A model generated the notes under the pieces. It had not been told where the DNA came from and ran no database searches. It saw nothing but the letters and a program-made list of their open reading frames with translations. A program made the position numbers and the translations under genes. Shown here in pieces: positions 38,640 through 50,431 of a stretch of DNA of 63,422 bases. Position 1 is the first letter of the stretch. Each line of letters opens with the position of its first letter. The stretch is taken from contig NZ_LQXR01000007.1 in NCBI RefSeq assembly GCF_001590725.1, forward strand, positions 1 through 63,422, given 5' to 3'. The DNA is from Snodgrassella sp. CFCC 13594 (GTDB taxonomy: Bacteria; Pseudomonadota; Gammaproteobacteria; Burkholderiales; Neisseriaceae).

Positions 38640-39785
38640 TTATTTCGACAACCGACACACCGGCACGCCATATCGTGCAGCGGCTGACGGCATTTCTTGC
38701 TGCACCATCAAAGCCTGTAACACACGCACTGCAGCCAAACTCACCGCAGGCGCAATCATAAATCCATGCCGAAACAAACCATTCACCGCCATAATCTTTC
38801 GGCCACTATCGCATCGAATTTCCGGATTTTCATGATTGAGGGTGGGCCGCAATGATGTGGCACTTTCCAATACTCGGGCTTCACCAAAGGCAGGATGCAC
38901 GGCATACAGCGCTGACATCAATTCCAAGCCACTGCGTACGGTTAATGGCCCATCATCTTCACTTTCCAATTGCGTGGCGCCGATGACAAATAAATGATTT
39001 TGTTTGGGCGCTATGTACAAAGGATAACGAGGATGCAAGAGCCGCACAGGCCGATTAAGCGTGACTTCTGGTGCCCATACCCGCAACACCTCGCCACGCA
39101 CGCCACGTAAACGGCTTAGCGGCTGGCCTTGCTTATCATGGCTGCCTGAAAGCGTCGATGGTACTTGATTCCAATCGCTTTTCGCACCGACTCCGCGACA
39201 ATCCACTACCCAATCGGCCGTTTTAGCCAACTCAGCGACCTCAGCCCGCTGCTGCCACTGACAAACCACACCCTCACTTTCCAAAGCAGCAGCCAATGCC
39301 AGCAATACTTGTCGGTTATCAAGCTGGCCTTCGGCAGGTAAAAACAAACCTGCTTGGAAACGCCCCGCCAATTGAGGCTCTTGAGCCGCAACATCACCAC
39401 CAGCCCATGACTGCCAAACCATTTCACCGTGATGAGCACGCCGTAAATGATGAACAAACTGGTCAGCCAGCGGCTTATCTTGAGCGTGCCAAACCACCAG
39501 TGCGCCATGTTCCTGCATAAACACAGGCATGGGCCATTCAGGCAACCACTGTCGCCACAACGGCAAGCTGTCATAACCCAGTTGCACCGCCAAAGGGGTC
39601 CCGTCTATGGCCTCAGCCAAAGGCGCCAGCATCGCCGCCGCCACATAAGCCGCAGCGCCCTCACCACTGCGCGGGCTCTCACTGCACAACGCTACATGAT
39701 GACCCAACCGCGCCAGCTGCCAAGCCATCAATCGCCCCAACAAACCACCACCCAACACCGCTACTGCCATTTTTTTATCCATCAT
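38640..39785 (-). CDS. thiO: Glycine oxidase ThiO
   Basis: FAD enzyme that oxidises glycine to dehydroglycine for thiazole synthesis, the aerobic alternative to ThiH. The dinucleotide motif is VLGGGLLGRLMAWQLA; AAAYVAAAMLAPLAEA and SATSLRPTLNHENPEI are typical of ThiO. About 381 residues. The ATG at 39785 has GGAG seven bases ahead. It is the first gene of the thiO-thiS run, with DUF3079 divergent. Contains a DUS variant read as WLPEWP. Confidence 0.9.
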   Translation of the reverse strand: MMDKKMAVAVLGGGLLGRLMAWQLARLGHHVALCSESPRSGEGAAAYVAAAMLAPLAEAIDGTPLAVQLGYDSLPLWRQWLPEWPMPVFMQEHGALVVWHAQDKPLADQFVHHLRRAHHGEMVWQSWAGGDVAAQEPQLAGRFQAGLFLPAEGQLDNRQVLLALAAALESEGVVCQWQQRAEVAELAKTADWVVDCRGVGAKSDWNQVPSTLSGSHDKQGQPLSRLRGVRGEVLRVWAPEVTLNRPVRLLHPRYPLYIAPKQNHLFVIGATQLESEDDGPLTVRSGLELMSALYAVHPAFGEARVLESATSLRPTLNHENPEIRCDSGRKIMAVNGLFRHGFMIAPAVSLAAVRVLQALMVQQEMPSAAARYGVPVCRLSK

Positions 39786-39858
39786 TTTCATTCTCCGAGC
39801 ACGCTTGCATGCATTTGGACAGACGCGTATAAATACTTCTAACTAAGGGCAAACACGC

Positions 39859-40137
39859 ATGGCCAAAATATTCCCGCTGCACCCCAAACACCCCGAGCGC
39901 ATTTGCTGGGGCTGCGACAAATATTGTCGCGCCGATGATTTGCAATGCGGTAATGGCAGCATTCGCATCGCTCATCCATGTGAAGATTTTGGCGAGCACT
40001 GGTATGAACAAGGTGACTGGTCTGGCCTACTCAATGCCCAACAGTGGACGGAAATTACCCGCAAATCAACTGCCACATTGCCAACCAAACCAGCTCCTTT
40101 GCGCAAGCCCCACATCAAACTCATTCGCCAATCTTAA
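39859..40137 (+). CDS. DUF3079 protein
   Basis: A 92-residue cysteine-rich protein. Its first half, PLHPKHPERICWGCDKYC then CGNGS, is the recognised DUF3079 signature; four or five Cys could bind a metal, but this is inference. The basic tail (LRKPHIKLIRQS) is variable. It is divergent from thiO across 73 bases. Function not known for the family. Confidence 0.8.
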   Translation: MAKIFPLHPKHPERICWGCDKYCRADDLQCGNGSIRIAHPCEDFGEHWYEQGDWSGLLNAQQWTEITRKSTATLPTKPAPLRKPHIKLIRQS

Positions 40138-40188
40138 TCCTAACCATTAAACGGGCTACCTGAGTCATTCAGGCAGCCTGATGCATCG

Positions 40189-42053
<1,865 letters not shown>

Positions 42054-42146
42054 GATCATGCTCCTGGTAAGCGGGTTGGGTGACCGTTACAGGCGCACTG
42101 CGCAGCTCATTATTTCCATCACAAGCTACAACCATGCTGAAATGAA

Positions 42147-42221
42147 ACTCCCCTCGTCGGTATTATCCGCATCGGGTGTTAAGGGACTCTCTCAGCCGCA
42201 TTACCTGCAGCACCCCTGTTT
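42147..42221 (-). promoter_or_regulatory. TPP riboswitch of thiC
   Basis: On the minus strand all conserved pieces occur in order: AGGGGTGC, GGCTGAGAGAG, CCC..ACCCGAT, GGATAATACC and GAGGGGAG. The outer GGGGT/ACCC and GGGG/CCCC pairings close the P1-P2 and P4-P5 arms. It lies about 95 bases ahead of the thiC ATG, leaving room for an expression platform that includes GCGCAGTGCGC. Binding of thiamin pyrophosphate should turn thiC off. Confidence 0.94.
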
Positions 42222-42232
42222 CCGGCAGGTTC

Positions 42233-42262
42233 ATTAAATCACATTTAGCAAAATAACGACAA
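42233..42262 (-). promoter_or_regulatory. Likely promoter of the thiC leader
   Basis: On the minus strand, TTGTCG (-35) and TTTAAT (-10) are separated by 18 bases. The start point would fall a few bases before the TPP riboswitch, as expected. Confidence 0.55.
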
Positions 42263-42656
42263 GCCTGATTGTTTGATCTAAAGCCAATCTTCTCGCCATA
42301 ACGAAACAAACCGCCTAGCGATTCATCGCAGGCGGTTTGTTGGCTATGTGCTTTCTCTCTCTTATCCGAGCCTTTGTATGCTTGGCTTCTTCGAGCCCAA
42401 ACTCGTGTAGCAAACTGTAATTTATTTACCCATCTTACGCAAGCAGGCAGTGAAGCAAGACTGCAAAAACCCATGAAACGCCACTTAAATCAAATTTATT
42501 GATGTTTTATGCCGAGTTTTGACGCAATATTTATGGATTCAAACGGCGGTTACGGCAGCCTTAAAGCCCATTCGCTGCATTAAAAATAGGCAATAGAATA
42601 ATTATCATTGGATAATCAACCATATTGCCCATTTTAATGGAACACATTACATTTTG
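42263..42656. other. Intergenic region, thiC leader to pta
   Basis: No convincing gene in about 390 bases. It contains the strong hairpin at 42305-42341 and, toward pta, A+T-rich sequence with TAATTATCATT near 42600, only a weak Fur-like match (about 12 of 19). A minus-strand open frame here overlaps the riboswitch and looks like chance. Confidence 0.4.
42305..42341 (-). terminator. Long hairpin downstream of pta
   Basis: Perfect 12-bp arms AACAAACCGCCT and AGGCGGTTTGTT with an inner GCGA/TCGC pairing. It probably ends the pta transcript or shields the thiC promoter from it, although no clear T-tract follows and it is over 300 bases from the pta stop. Confidence 0.5.
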
Positions 42657-44762
42657 TTACACAGACACGCCTTCAGTCATTTGCACTGCTTGAATGGCAG
42701 TAATAGCAATGGTGTACACAATATCATCCACCAAAGCACCGCGTGACAAATCATTCACCGGTTTGTTCAGCCCTTGCAGCATGGGTCCCACACTCAATAC
42801 ATTGGCGCTCCGTTGAACTGCTTTGTACGTGGTATTGCCGGTATTCAAGTCAGGAAACACAAATACCGTCGCACGACCAGCCACGGGGCTATCAGGTGCT
42901 TTTTGCTGACCCACGCTGGGCACACTCGCTGCATCATATTGCAATGGTCCATCAATCAATAAATCCGGCCGTTTGGCTTTGGCGAGCGCGGTAGCAGCTT
43001 TCACTTTTTCCACCTCGGCGCCACTGCCAGAACTGCCGGTTGAATACGAAATCATCGCCACTTTTGGTTCAATGCCAAAAGCTTTGGCCGAATCTGCGGA
43101 TTGAATGGCAATATCGGCCAATTCCTCTGCACTGGGCTCAGGATTCACCGCACAATCACCATACACCAGCACCTGCTCTGGCATCAGCATAAAAAACACG
43201 CTTGATACCAACGCTGCACCAGGCGCAGTTTTAATCAATTGCAATGCAGGACGTATGGTATTTGCAGTGGTGTGTACCGCACCAGATACCAAACCATCAA
43301 CTTCGCCCGTGGCCAGCATCATGGTCCCCAAAACCACAGTGTCTTCCAACTGCTTGTGCGCCAACTCTGGAGTCAACCCTTTGTGTTTGCGCAAAGCCAC
43401 CATGGGTTCAACATAGCGTTCACGAATGGTATCGGGATCAACAATTTCCAACGTATCGGGAATGGCGATGCCTTTGGCTTGCGCTACTTCAAATACCTCA
43501 GCGGGCTTGGCCAACAAAATACATTGCGCGATGCCTTTGCTTTGGCAAATTGCCGCCGCCGCAATGGTACGCGGCTCATTGCCTTCCGGCAGGACGATGC
43601 GTTTAGCGGCTTGCCGAGCCCGCTCCATCATGTGGTAGCGAAATGCTGGTGGCGACATGCGAAGCTTGGCGGGCTTACCCAAATCTTGGCACACAGTAGC
43701 GATGTCGATGTGTTCAGCCACATGATTGACCATGCCATCAATGCGTTCCAAATCATCAAACGGTACCTGTGTTGGTTGATGCGACAAGGTATAAGCCGTT
43801 TGGTAAGTGTCTAATTCCGTCAATAAAACCGGCACTTGGTCTTTCAATGCAGGCGCAACAATGTCTTGCAATTTATCGGAAGGCACCGACCCACAACTGA
43901 GAATCAAACCCGCCAAAGGCACGCCGCTAAGGGTTTTTAACGCTGTGGCCATCATCACATCTTCGCGGTCGCCCGGCGCAATAATCAAGGCACCCGGTTT
44001 GAAGCGGTCATGCATGTAAGTGGCACTACGGCCCGCCACCACGATTTCTTGTACCCGCCGTTTAGCCAAATGCTCTGAGCCACGCAGCACTTCGGCCTGT
44101 AAGTAGCGCGCTACGTCCAGCATACGCACTGCAGATTTTTCCGGCGCCAGCGGTACCACACCAAAGCATTGTAGTGGGCTGTGCGAAGCTGATAAGGCTG
44201 CTTGAAGCTCGGTCACGTACTCAGCCACTGCCTGTGTGCTGTTATAGCGATTCAAGATAAATCCACCAGGCTCCCCTTGGCCGGCTGCGTACTCCTGCCA
44301 CGCCAGATACAACTGGGCAGCCATTTGTGCAGGCGTTTCATTTTCTGCATCAGCCACCAACACCACGCGAGCATTCAAAGAAGCCGCGATTTTGGCATTT
44401 TTATTGGCCAGATAGTTGCGCTCACTATCCGGTATCAACCCTTCAATTACCACTGCATCATGCGTGGCGCGTGACAGCTGATTAAACTGCGCCACCATAG
44501 ATTCAATCAAATCATCGTCTTGCCCCGTACTGAGCATGGTATCCATTTGCGCCAAACTCAGTGGCTGCGGAGGCTGTTGATGAAACAGCGCCTCAGCAAA
44601 TCGAGTGCCCGTATCAACGCCCTCAACTTCATCGCGTTCATTGGATACTGGCTTGAAATACAACGGCTTGCGCCCACTTTGCTCCAGCGCGCGTACCAAC
44701 CCCAGCGCCACGCTGGTCAATCCAGTTTTCACCCCCAAAGGAATCAACAAAAACTGCGACAT
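42657..44762 (-). CDS. pta: Phosphate acetyltransferase (long form)
   Basis: Converts acetyl-CoA and phosphate to acetyl phosphate. The 701-residue protein has an N-terminal BioD-like P-loop-type domain (IPLGVKTGLTSVALGLVRAL), a middle DRTGG domain, and the C-terminal catalytic PTA domain from about residue 375 (RIVLPEGNEPRTI to PMLQGLNKPVNDLSRG). SYSTGSSGSGAEVEKVK is conserved in the active site. This is the long regulated form, like E. coli Pta. No ackA is next to it. Whole frame. Confidence 0.96.
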   Translation of the reverse strand: MSQFLLIPLGVKTGLTSVALGLVRALEQSGRKPLYFKPVSNERDEVEGVDTGTRFAEALFHQQPPQPLSLAQMDTMLSTGQDDDLIESMVAQFNQLSRATHDAVVIEGLIPDSERNYLANKNAKIAASLNARVVLVADAENETPAQMAAQLYLAWQEYAAGQGEPGGFILNRYNSTQAVAEYVTELQAALSASHSPLQCFGVVPLAPEKSAVRMLDVARYLQAEVLRGSEHLAKRRVQEIVVAGRSATYMHDRFKPGALIIAPGDREDVMMATALKTLSGVPLAGLILSCGSVPSDKLQDIVAPALKDQVPVLLTELDTYQTAYTLSHQPTQVPFDDLERIDGMVNHVAEHIDIATVCQDLGKPAKLRMSPPAFRYHMMERARQAAKRIVLPEGNEPRTIAAAAICQSKGIAQCILLAKPAEVFEVAQAKGIAIPDTLEIVDPDTIRERYVEPMVALRKHKGLTPELAHKQLEDTVVLGTMMLATGEVDGLVSGAVHTTANTIRPALQLIKTAPGAALVSSVFFMLMPEQVLVYGDCAVNPEPSAEELADIAIQSADSAKAFGIEPKVAMISYSTGSSGSGAEVEKVKAATALAKAKRPDLLIDGPLQYDAASVPSVGQQKAPDSPVAGRATVFVFPDLNTGNTTYKAVQRSANVLSVGPMLQGLNKPVNDLSRGALVDDIVYTIAITAIQAVQMTEGVSV

Positions 44763-44864
44763 GGCTGACCACCCTTTCCATTTTGATTGCTTATCGACGA
44801 CCCAACCAACTTAGCACATTGCCCTTATCGCGTTTTTGCGCAGGCGCAAATGATGGGTCAATTG

Positions 44865-46402
44865 CTATTTTTTACCGCTAATGGCACCCAAAATACCGCG
44901 CGTGATGGCACGAGTGATGCTGCTGGTAACTTGGGTATTGATGCGCTTACCCACCTGATGCGCGATGTCATCGACGACACCTTGATTGGTTTTTTTGCGA
45001 TTGCCAAACAACCCACCCAAAAAATTATCCAGAAAACCGCCATTCTGATTATTGGTGATTTCAGCCTGTTGCTGTTGTTCGGCTTGTGCCTTGGCTGCCT
45101 GAACTTCCTCTGCCTGCTTGGTCTCATCGGCCTGTAATTGCTGCAATGCTTCAAATGCCGAGAAATTATCAATAACGTTTTGATAATGAGGGTAGAGGCA
45201 TCGCCTTGAAATACCGCTTGGCGCTCTGCTCCGGTTAACGGCGTGAGGCTTGATTGCGGTGGCAAAATAAACGCCCGCTCCACCGGCTGGGGCATACCTT
45301 TTTCATCCAAGAATGACACCAGCGCTTCGCCCACCGCCAATTCGCCAATGACTTCTGCCACATTCAATTTGGGATTACTGCGAAAGGTTTCCGCAGCTGC
45401 TTTCACCGCTTTTTGATCGCGCGGAGTAAAGGCACGCAACGCATGTTGCACTCGGTTCCCCAGTTGGCCCAATACGGTATCCGGTAGATCAAGGGGGTTT
45501 TGGGTCACAAAATACACACCCACCCCTTTGGAACGAATTAAGCGGACAACTTGTTCAATTTGCTGCAAAAGCGCACCCGAAGCATTGTCAAACAGCAAAT
45601 GTGCTTCATCAAAAAACATCACAAATTTGGGTTTTTCCGGATCGCCTACTTCAGGCAAGGTCTGAAACAATTGCGCCAACATCCACAATAAAAATGCGCT
45701 GTACATTTGCGGACTGCGCATCAGTTTCTCTGCATTCAACACATTAATGACGCCATTGTCGCCCTCGGTTTGCAACCAGTCCTGCAAATTCAAATTGGGC
45801 TCGCCAAACAATTGATCTGCACCCTGATTTTCCAAACTCAACAATTGGCGCTGAATGGCCCCCACGCTGGCAGCCGAGACATTCCCATATTGAGTACGAA
45901 ATTCGGCCGCATGATCGGCCACAAACGCCAACATACCGCGTAAATCTTTCAAATCAATTAAATGCCAGCCCCGGTCATCCGCCACCCGGAACACCACATT
46001 GAGTAGCCCTTCTTGAATATCATTGAGGTTCATTAGCCGCGCCAACAGCATGGGACCCATGTCTGAAATGGTCACTCGCAACGGAATACCCGTTTCTCCA
46101 TATACATCCCAAAAACGAACGGGAAAACCGCGTAAATAATTTTCAGGCAGCCCAAATTGCTGGATGCGCTCCCCCACTTTCCCACTGTTTGCACCAGCAT
46201 TCACCAAGCCCGATAAATCACCTTTCACATCCACCAAAAATACCGGCACACCTTGAGCGCTGAATGCTTCGGCCATGCGTCTTAAGGTCACGGTTTTACC
46301 AGTGCCGGTAGCACCTGCAATCAAAGCATGACGATTGGCCATTTTGCCCAGCAAATCCAATTCCACCTGCTCAGCAGTGCGGGCGATATCAAACGTGATC
46401 AT
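44865..46402 (-). pseudogene. HerA-like ATPase (DUF853), one frame break
   Basis: About 512 residues when rejoined. Walker A is [14 protein letters not shown], Walker [12 protein letters not shown], and [20 protein letters not shown] is characteristic of the DUF853/YjgR group of HerA-FtsK ATPases, whose role is poorly known. The frame breaks near 45185 by one missing base; the second frame adds [17 protein letters not shown], a Gln-rich coiled coil and a C-terminal [10 protein letters not shown] region. Without the fix the protein ends in unrelated sequence. Single gene, no operon partners evident. Confidence 0.85.
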
Positions 46403-46507
46403 GCCATTTCCTTATCATTTCGAAGTCAACAAACCAGCTGCCTAACCGCCTCTCGGCAATGGCTCAAATACTATCACAAGGCCACAACAATCCAATGAAC
46501 GCAGGCA

Positions 46508-46535
46508 TAAAAAAACCAACGCGTAGCGCTGGTTT
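46508..46535 (-). terminator. Terminator of the TetR-type gene
   Basis: Arms AAACCAACGC and GCGCTGGTTT (one G-U) with loop GTA, followed on the minus strand by TTTTTTTATG. It begins about 12 bases past the regulator's stop. Confidence 0.85.
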
Positions 46536-46546
46536 GGTTCATTTCT

Positions 46547-47200
46547 TTATTCAGGGTTATCCGCAACCAATTGCATCATGATGGCTGAAAAATCAGCTTG
46601 GTGTGGAGAACACACAAATGGCCGCAATAAACTCAAAGTTTGATGAATACCTCGGTATTTAGAGGCCTCCGTGAGCTGGTGTTCATGCAATGAACTGTCG
46701 AAATCAAACCAATATTTGGTAATCAGCCACATATTCAATGCCAACTCATGGCGCGCTACTGCATCGGTTTGAATCAAGCCGATGGCGGTGAGTTCTTCCA
46801 AAAGTTTATTCAGCAAAGGGGAAACTTTGGCACGAGTAAAATCATTGTGTTCCCCCAAAAGTTCAGCACTGCGCGCCAACAAGGTATTCACATCACTAAA
46901 TAAAAAACGATATTTCCACATCACATCATACACACCCACCATATAGGTTTTCATGGTTGACGTATCTCGAGGTAACTCGGCTTCGCGCAAATAGCCCAAC
47001 AATTCAACGCTATACCGTTTGAACAGTTGCATGATTATTTCATCTTTATTGCGAAAATGGTAATACAGATTACCGGGGCTGATGCTCAAGTATGAAGCAA
47101 TGTGATTGGTACTGATATTACGTTCGCCTTCTGTGTTGAATAACATCAGGCTGGCATCCACAATCCGGTTATAGGTATTCGGTCGACTTTCTTTCGCCAT
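46547..47200 (-). CDS. TetR-family transcriptional regulator
   Basis: A 217-residue regulator. The N-terminal helix-turn-helix reads IVDASLMLFNTEGERNIST then HIASYLSISPGNLYYHFRNK, a clear TetR pattern; the C-terminal ligand domain is all helical and not specific. The start at 47200 (MAKESRPNTYNRI) is the family-like one. It lies between murB and the HerA-like gene, both on the same strand, but has its own terminator; no target gene is evident. Confidence 0.85.
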   Translation of the reverse strand: MAKESRPNTYNRIVDASLMLFNTEGERNISTNHIASYLSISPGNLYYHFRNKDEIIMQLFKRYSVELLGYLREAELPRDTSTMKTYMVGVYDVMWKYRFLFSDVNTLLARSAELLGEHNDFTRAKVSPLLNKLLEELTAIGLIQTDAVARHELALNMWLITKYWFDFDSSLHEHQLTEASKYRGIHQTLSLLRPFVCSPHQADFSAIMMQLVADNPE

Positions 47201-47302
47201 ACAGTGCCTCTTAAACAAACTGTGTGCCAACAGCGGCAAACATAACTACCGCCTTGCGATAGCATCATGATTCATTAGAATTTAGCGTAAATATGCGAGC
47301 TA

Positions 47303-48340
47303 TCATACCGCAGTTGTTTCAGGCAGCCAAATGGGTTCTGGGTTCAACATCACACCAAAACGCGCATACACGGACTGCTGAATGTGTGCGGCCAAAGCCA
47401 CCACATCGGCCGCCGTCGCCGATTGCTTATTGACCAAGACCAAAGCTTGCTTGTCGTGCACAGCAGCACCACCAAGCAAATATCCTTTCAACCCGCATTG
47501 ATCAATCATCCAACCTGCGGCTAATTTAACTTGGCCATCTGGCTGCGGATAATGTGGTATGCCGGGGAAATGAGTCAGTAAGTGCTGTGCCCTCTGGGCA
47601 GAAACCAATGGATTTTTAAAGAAACTGCCTGCATTACCCAAAACGGCGGGATCCGGTAGTTTACTGCGGCGAATTTGACATACGGCGGCAGACACCATGT
47701 TAGCGGTCAGCGGCGCACCCGCAGCATATTCTGCGGCCACGCGGGCCACATCGCCATAATGTAATTGCGGCACAAATGTGCGCGACAGCGCAAAACGCAC
47801 TGACACAATCACATAGCGACCCTTGCCTTCATGCTTAAAAAGGCTATCCCGATAGCCAAAACGGCAAGCCGCCGCATCCAGTTGACGATATTGTGCTGTG
47901 GTTACATCGAAACACAATACCGATTCGATACACGACTCCACCTCAACACCATAGGCACCAATATTCTGTACCGGTGCCGCGCCAACCGTACCCGGAATCA
48001 AGCTGAGGTTTTCCAAACCACTCAGTCCAAGATTCAAGGTGTACTGCACGAAATCTTGCCAAACTTCCCCCGCCTCCGCTTCTACCAGCGCACTGGACTG
48101 GTTTTGCAATAATACACGCCGCCCCTTATTGGCTATGCGCACCACCAATCCGGGATAATCTCCACAAAACAACACATTACTGCCACCGCCCAACCACAAC
48201 ACCGTATCAGCATCGTATTCAGGTAACTGAAGCACCTGCGGCAACTGTGCCGCGTCTGTCAGCTCGCAAAAAGCAGCGGCACGCACCGGCAAACCAAAAG
48301 TGTGATAGGCGCGTAAATCCACATCATGCTGGACGTTCAT
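47303..48340 (-). CDS. murB: UDP-N-acetylenolpyruvoylglucosamine reductase
   Basis: FAD enzyme that makes UDP-MurNAc for peptidoglycan. AYHTFGLPVRAA at the N-terminus and LGGGSNVLF for FAD binding are clear; the proton donor Ser lies in GNAGSFFKNP and the Glu in LNPEPIW. Type I form, about 345 residues. The ATG at 48340 overlaps the end of the MATE gene by 17 bases. Ends in a DUS read as WLPETTAV. Confidence 0.95.
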   Translation of the reverse strand: MNVQHDVDLRAYHTFGLPVRAAAFCELTDAAQLPQVLQLPEYDADTVLWLGGGSNVLFCGDYPGLVVRIANKGRRVLLQNQSSALVEAEAGEVWQDFVQYTLNLGLSGLENLSLIPGTVGAAPVQNIGAYGVEVESCIESVLCFDVTTAQYRQLDAAACRFGYRDSLFKHEGKGRYVIVSVRFALSRTFVPQLHYGDVARVAAEYAAGAPLTANMVSAAVCQIRRSKLPDPAVLGNAGSFFKNPLVSAQRAQHLLTHFPGIPHYPQPDGQVKLAAGWMIDQCGLKGYLLGGAAVHDKQALVLVNKQSATAADVVALAAHIQQSVYARFGVMLNPEPIWLPETTAV

Positions 48341-49718
48341 TAAATTTCCCCTGCTGCGCCGCAAAACGGCGGCTCTGACTGTTTAAATACCATACCAATG
48401 CCACGGCAGCACCAGTTAGAGACACCACCAACGATAGCCAAAAACCATAAATTTCCATACCCCAGTAAAGCCCGAGCAAAGAACCCAAGCCCAGACCCAA
48501 ACCCCAAAAGCTGAAGGCATGAATCAACATTGGTACTTTGGCCAATTTGTACCCCCGCAAGGAATATGATGCTGTGGTTTGCACTGCATCGGACAATTGA
48601 AATACCGCCGCGAACAACAGAAGTCCTGCGCCCATACTAATCACTGCGGCATCCTGCGTGTACAGACCCACCCAAAAATGGCGAAACAGTAACAACAGCA
48701 GCCCAGTAATCATGGCACCTGCAATGCCAATACTCAGCCCCACACCTGACACATAGCGTGCACGTTGCCAATCGCCTTTGCCCACCTGCTGGCCCACACA
48801 CACTGCCAAAGCGGTACCCACACTTTGCGGCAGCATATAGAGTAAAGAACTGATATTAATAACCACCTGTTGGGCAGCCACCTGAGTCACCCCAAAGCGG
48901 GCAATCAGCAAACCAATGAACGTAAATGAGCTCACTTCCAAAAAAAACGACAAGCCCATTGGCACGCCCAATTTCACAATGGATTTTTGAGCACCCCATT
49001 GCGGCCACTCAAAGCGGGAAAACAAACCAAATTGGGCAAAAAAACGATGGCGCATCACATATAAGCCCAACACGGTGGCATTAAACCAAAAACACAAGGC
49101 CGATGCCAGACCACAGCCAGCCCCCCCCATTTCAGGCAACCCCAATTTGCCATAAACAAAGACATAATTAAGCGGAATATTCAACAACAACGCCAATAAA
49201 CTCACCACCATGATCGGTTTGGGTCGATTCAGAGACGCCGCATATGCATAAAGCGCTCGATGCAACATTGCCGCAGGCATCCCCAGCGCAATCCAAAACA
49301 CGAAATCGCCAAACGTACGCTCAACATAATCGCCCAAATTCAAATAATGCTGCAAAGGCCAAGCCAGCAACCACAGCAACACCATACCCAATACGCCCAA
49401 CATCAGCCCAAACCACACACCTTGCCGCGCAGTACTGCCTATGGCATCGGTTTTACCAGCACCATACAGTTGCGCCAAAATCGGCTGCAATGCCGACATC
49501 ACACCCAAAAAAGTCACATAAACCGTAATAAACACATTACTGCCTAAGGCTACTGCGGCCAAATCATCGGCGCTCACGTGCCCGGCCATCACCGTATCCA
49601 CGACACCCACACCCACCTGAGCCACCTGTGCAATCAGGATGGGTAAGGCCAAATGCAAAATACGCCCCGCTTCGGCACGAAATTCACCGCCACCAAAGCG
49701 ATTCAATTCAAACATCAT
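48324..49718 (-). CDS. MATE-family multidrug efflux protein
   Basis: A 464-residue cation-coupled exporter with 12 membrane segments. LPILIAQVAQVGVGVVDTVMAG and the repeat half (PMGLSFFLEVSSFTFIGLLI) match the NorM branch of the family. In Neisseria NorM exports cationic drugs and dyes, but the substrate here is not shown. Two ATGs begin it (MMFELNRF). Overlaps murB by 17 bases; a DUS variant lies in the middle. Confidence 0.88.
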   Translation of the reverse strand: MMFELNRFGGGEFRAEAGRILHLALPILIAQVAQVGVGVVDTVMAGHVSADDLAAVALGSNVFITVYVTFLGVMSALQPILAQLYGAGKTDAIGSTARQGVWFGLMLGVLGMVLLWLLAWPLQHYLNLGDYVERTFGDFVFWIALGMPAAMLHRALYAYAASLNRPKPIMVVSLLALLLNIPLNYVFVYGKLGLPEMGGAGCGLASALCFWFNATVLGLYVMRHRFFAQFGLFSRFEWPQWGAQKSIVKLGVPMGLSFFLEVSSFTFIGLLIARFGVTQVAAQQVVINISSLLYMLPQSVGTALAVCVGQQVGKGDWQRARYVSGVGLSIGIAGAMITGLLLLLFRHFWVGLYTQDAAVISMGAGLLLFAAVFQLSDAVQTTASYSLRGYKLAKVPMLIHAFSFWGLGLGLGSLLGLYWGMEIYGFWLSLVVSLTGAAVALVWYLNSQSRRFAAQQGKFNERPA

Positions 49719-49783
49719 GATGACTCCATTTGCCTAACTGATTGGCTTATGCCCACACACCAAAACCACCTAGCCTAAATCAA

Positions 49784-49817
49784 AACAGGCTGCCTGAACC
49801 GTTTCAGGCAGCCTGTT
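49784..49817 (-). terminator. Paired-DUS terminator of efp
   Basis: Perfect 15-bp arms AACAGGCTGCCTGAA and TTCAGGCAGCCTGTT, followed on the minus strand by TTGATTT. It begins 14 bases beyond the efp stop, the clearest paired-DUS terminator in the window. Confidence 0.88.
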
Positions 49818-49831
49818 CAATCGCCTTAAAT

Positions 49832-50392
49832 TTAAGCGCGTTTGCGGAACTCAAACGTGCGGCTATCAATTTCAATCTTGTCGCCATTTTCAATGTAAGA
49901 GGCTACTTGGATTTCAGCACCGCCCACCAAGCGAGCATTTTTCATTACTTTGCCCGAAGTATCACCTTTTACAGCCGGCTCAGTGTATTCCACCTCGCGC
50001 ACAATAATGGTGGGCAACTCTACCGAAATGGCACGGCCATCATAGAAAGTCACTTCACATTGTTCTTCCATGCCATCAACGATGAATTTGATGGCATCAC
50101 CAATGTTTTCCGCTTCAATCTCATATTGGTTGTATTCTTCGTCCATGAATACATACATGGGGTCGGCAAAGTAGCTGTATGTACATTGTTTGCGATCCAA
50201 TACCACCACATCAAATTTTTCGTCGGCTTTGTACACAGTTTCGCTGGCGGCACCGGTGAGCAAGTTTTTCAACTTCATCTTCACCACAGCGGCGTTACGG
50301 CCAGATTTGTTGTATTCGGCCTTTTGCACCACCATCGGGTCGTTGCCTACCATAAATACGTTACCCGGGCGCAGTTCTTGTGCGGTCTTCAT
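49832..50392 (-). CDS. efp: Elongation factor P
   Basis: Rescues ribosomes stalled at polyproline. 186 residues in three beta domains. The loop that reaches the peptidyl centre reads [11 protein letters not shown] with Arg at position 32, not the Lys of E. coli, so it belongs to the arginine-rhamnosylated class. The start at 50392 ([11 protein letters not shown]) gives the standard numbering. The modifying enzyme gene earP lies directly upstream on the same strand, 39 bases away. Confidence 0.97.
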   Translation of the reverse strand: MKTAQELRPGNVFMVGNDPMVVQKAEYNKSGRNAAVVKMKLKNLLTGAASETVYKADEKFDVVVLDRKQCTYSYFADPMYVFMDEEYNQYEIEAENIGDAIKFIVDGMEEQCEVTFYDGRAISVELPTIIVREVEYTEPAVKGDTSGKVMKNARLVGGAEIQVASYIENGDKIEIDSRTFEFRKRA

Positions 50393-50431
50393 GTTTGATA
50401 ATATCCAAAAAGTATGCAAAAAATAAACGCG

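Noticed and set aside
42163..42474. Minus-strand open frame of 103 codons upstream of thiC
   Set aside because: It runs through the TPP riboswitch and the hairpin at 42305, has no ribosome site or family likeness, and has a basic, low-complexity make-up typical of chance frames.
42592..42612. Fur box upstream of the pta 3' region
   Set aside because: Only about 12 of 19 positions match and it lies after pta, not before any gene start on a fitting strand.
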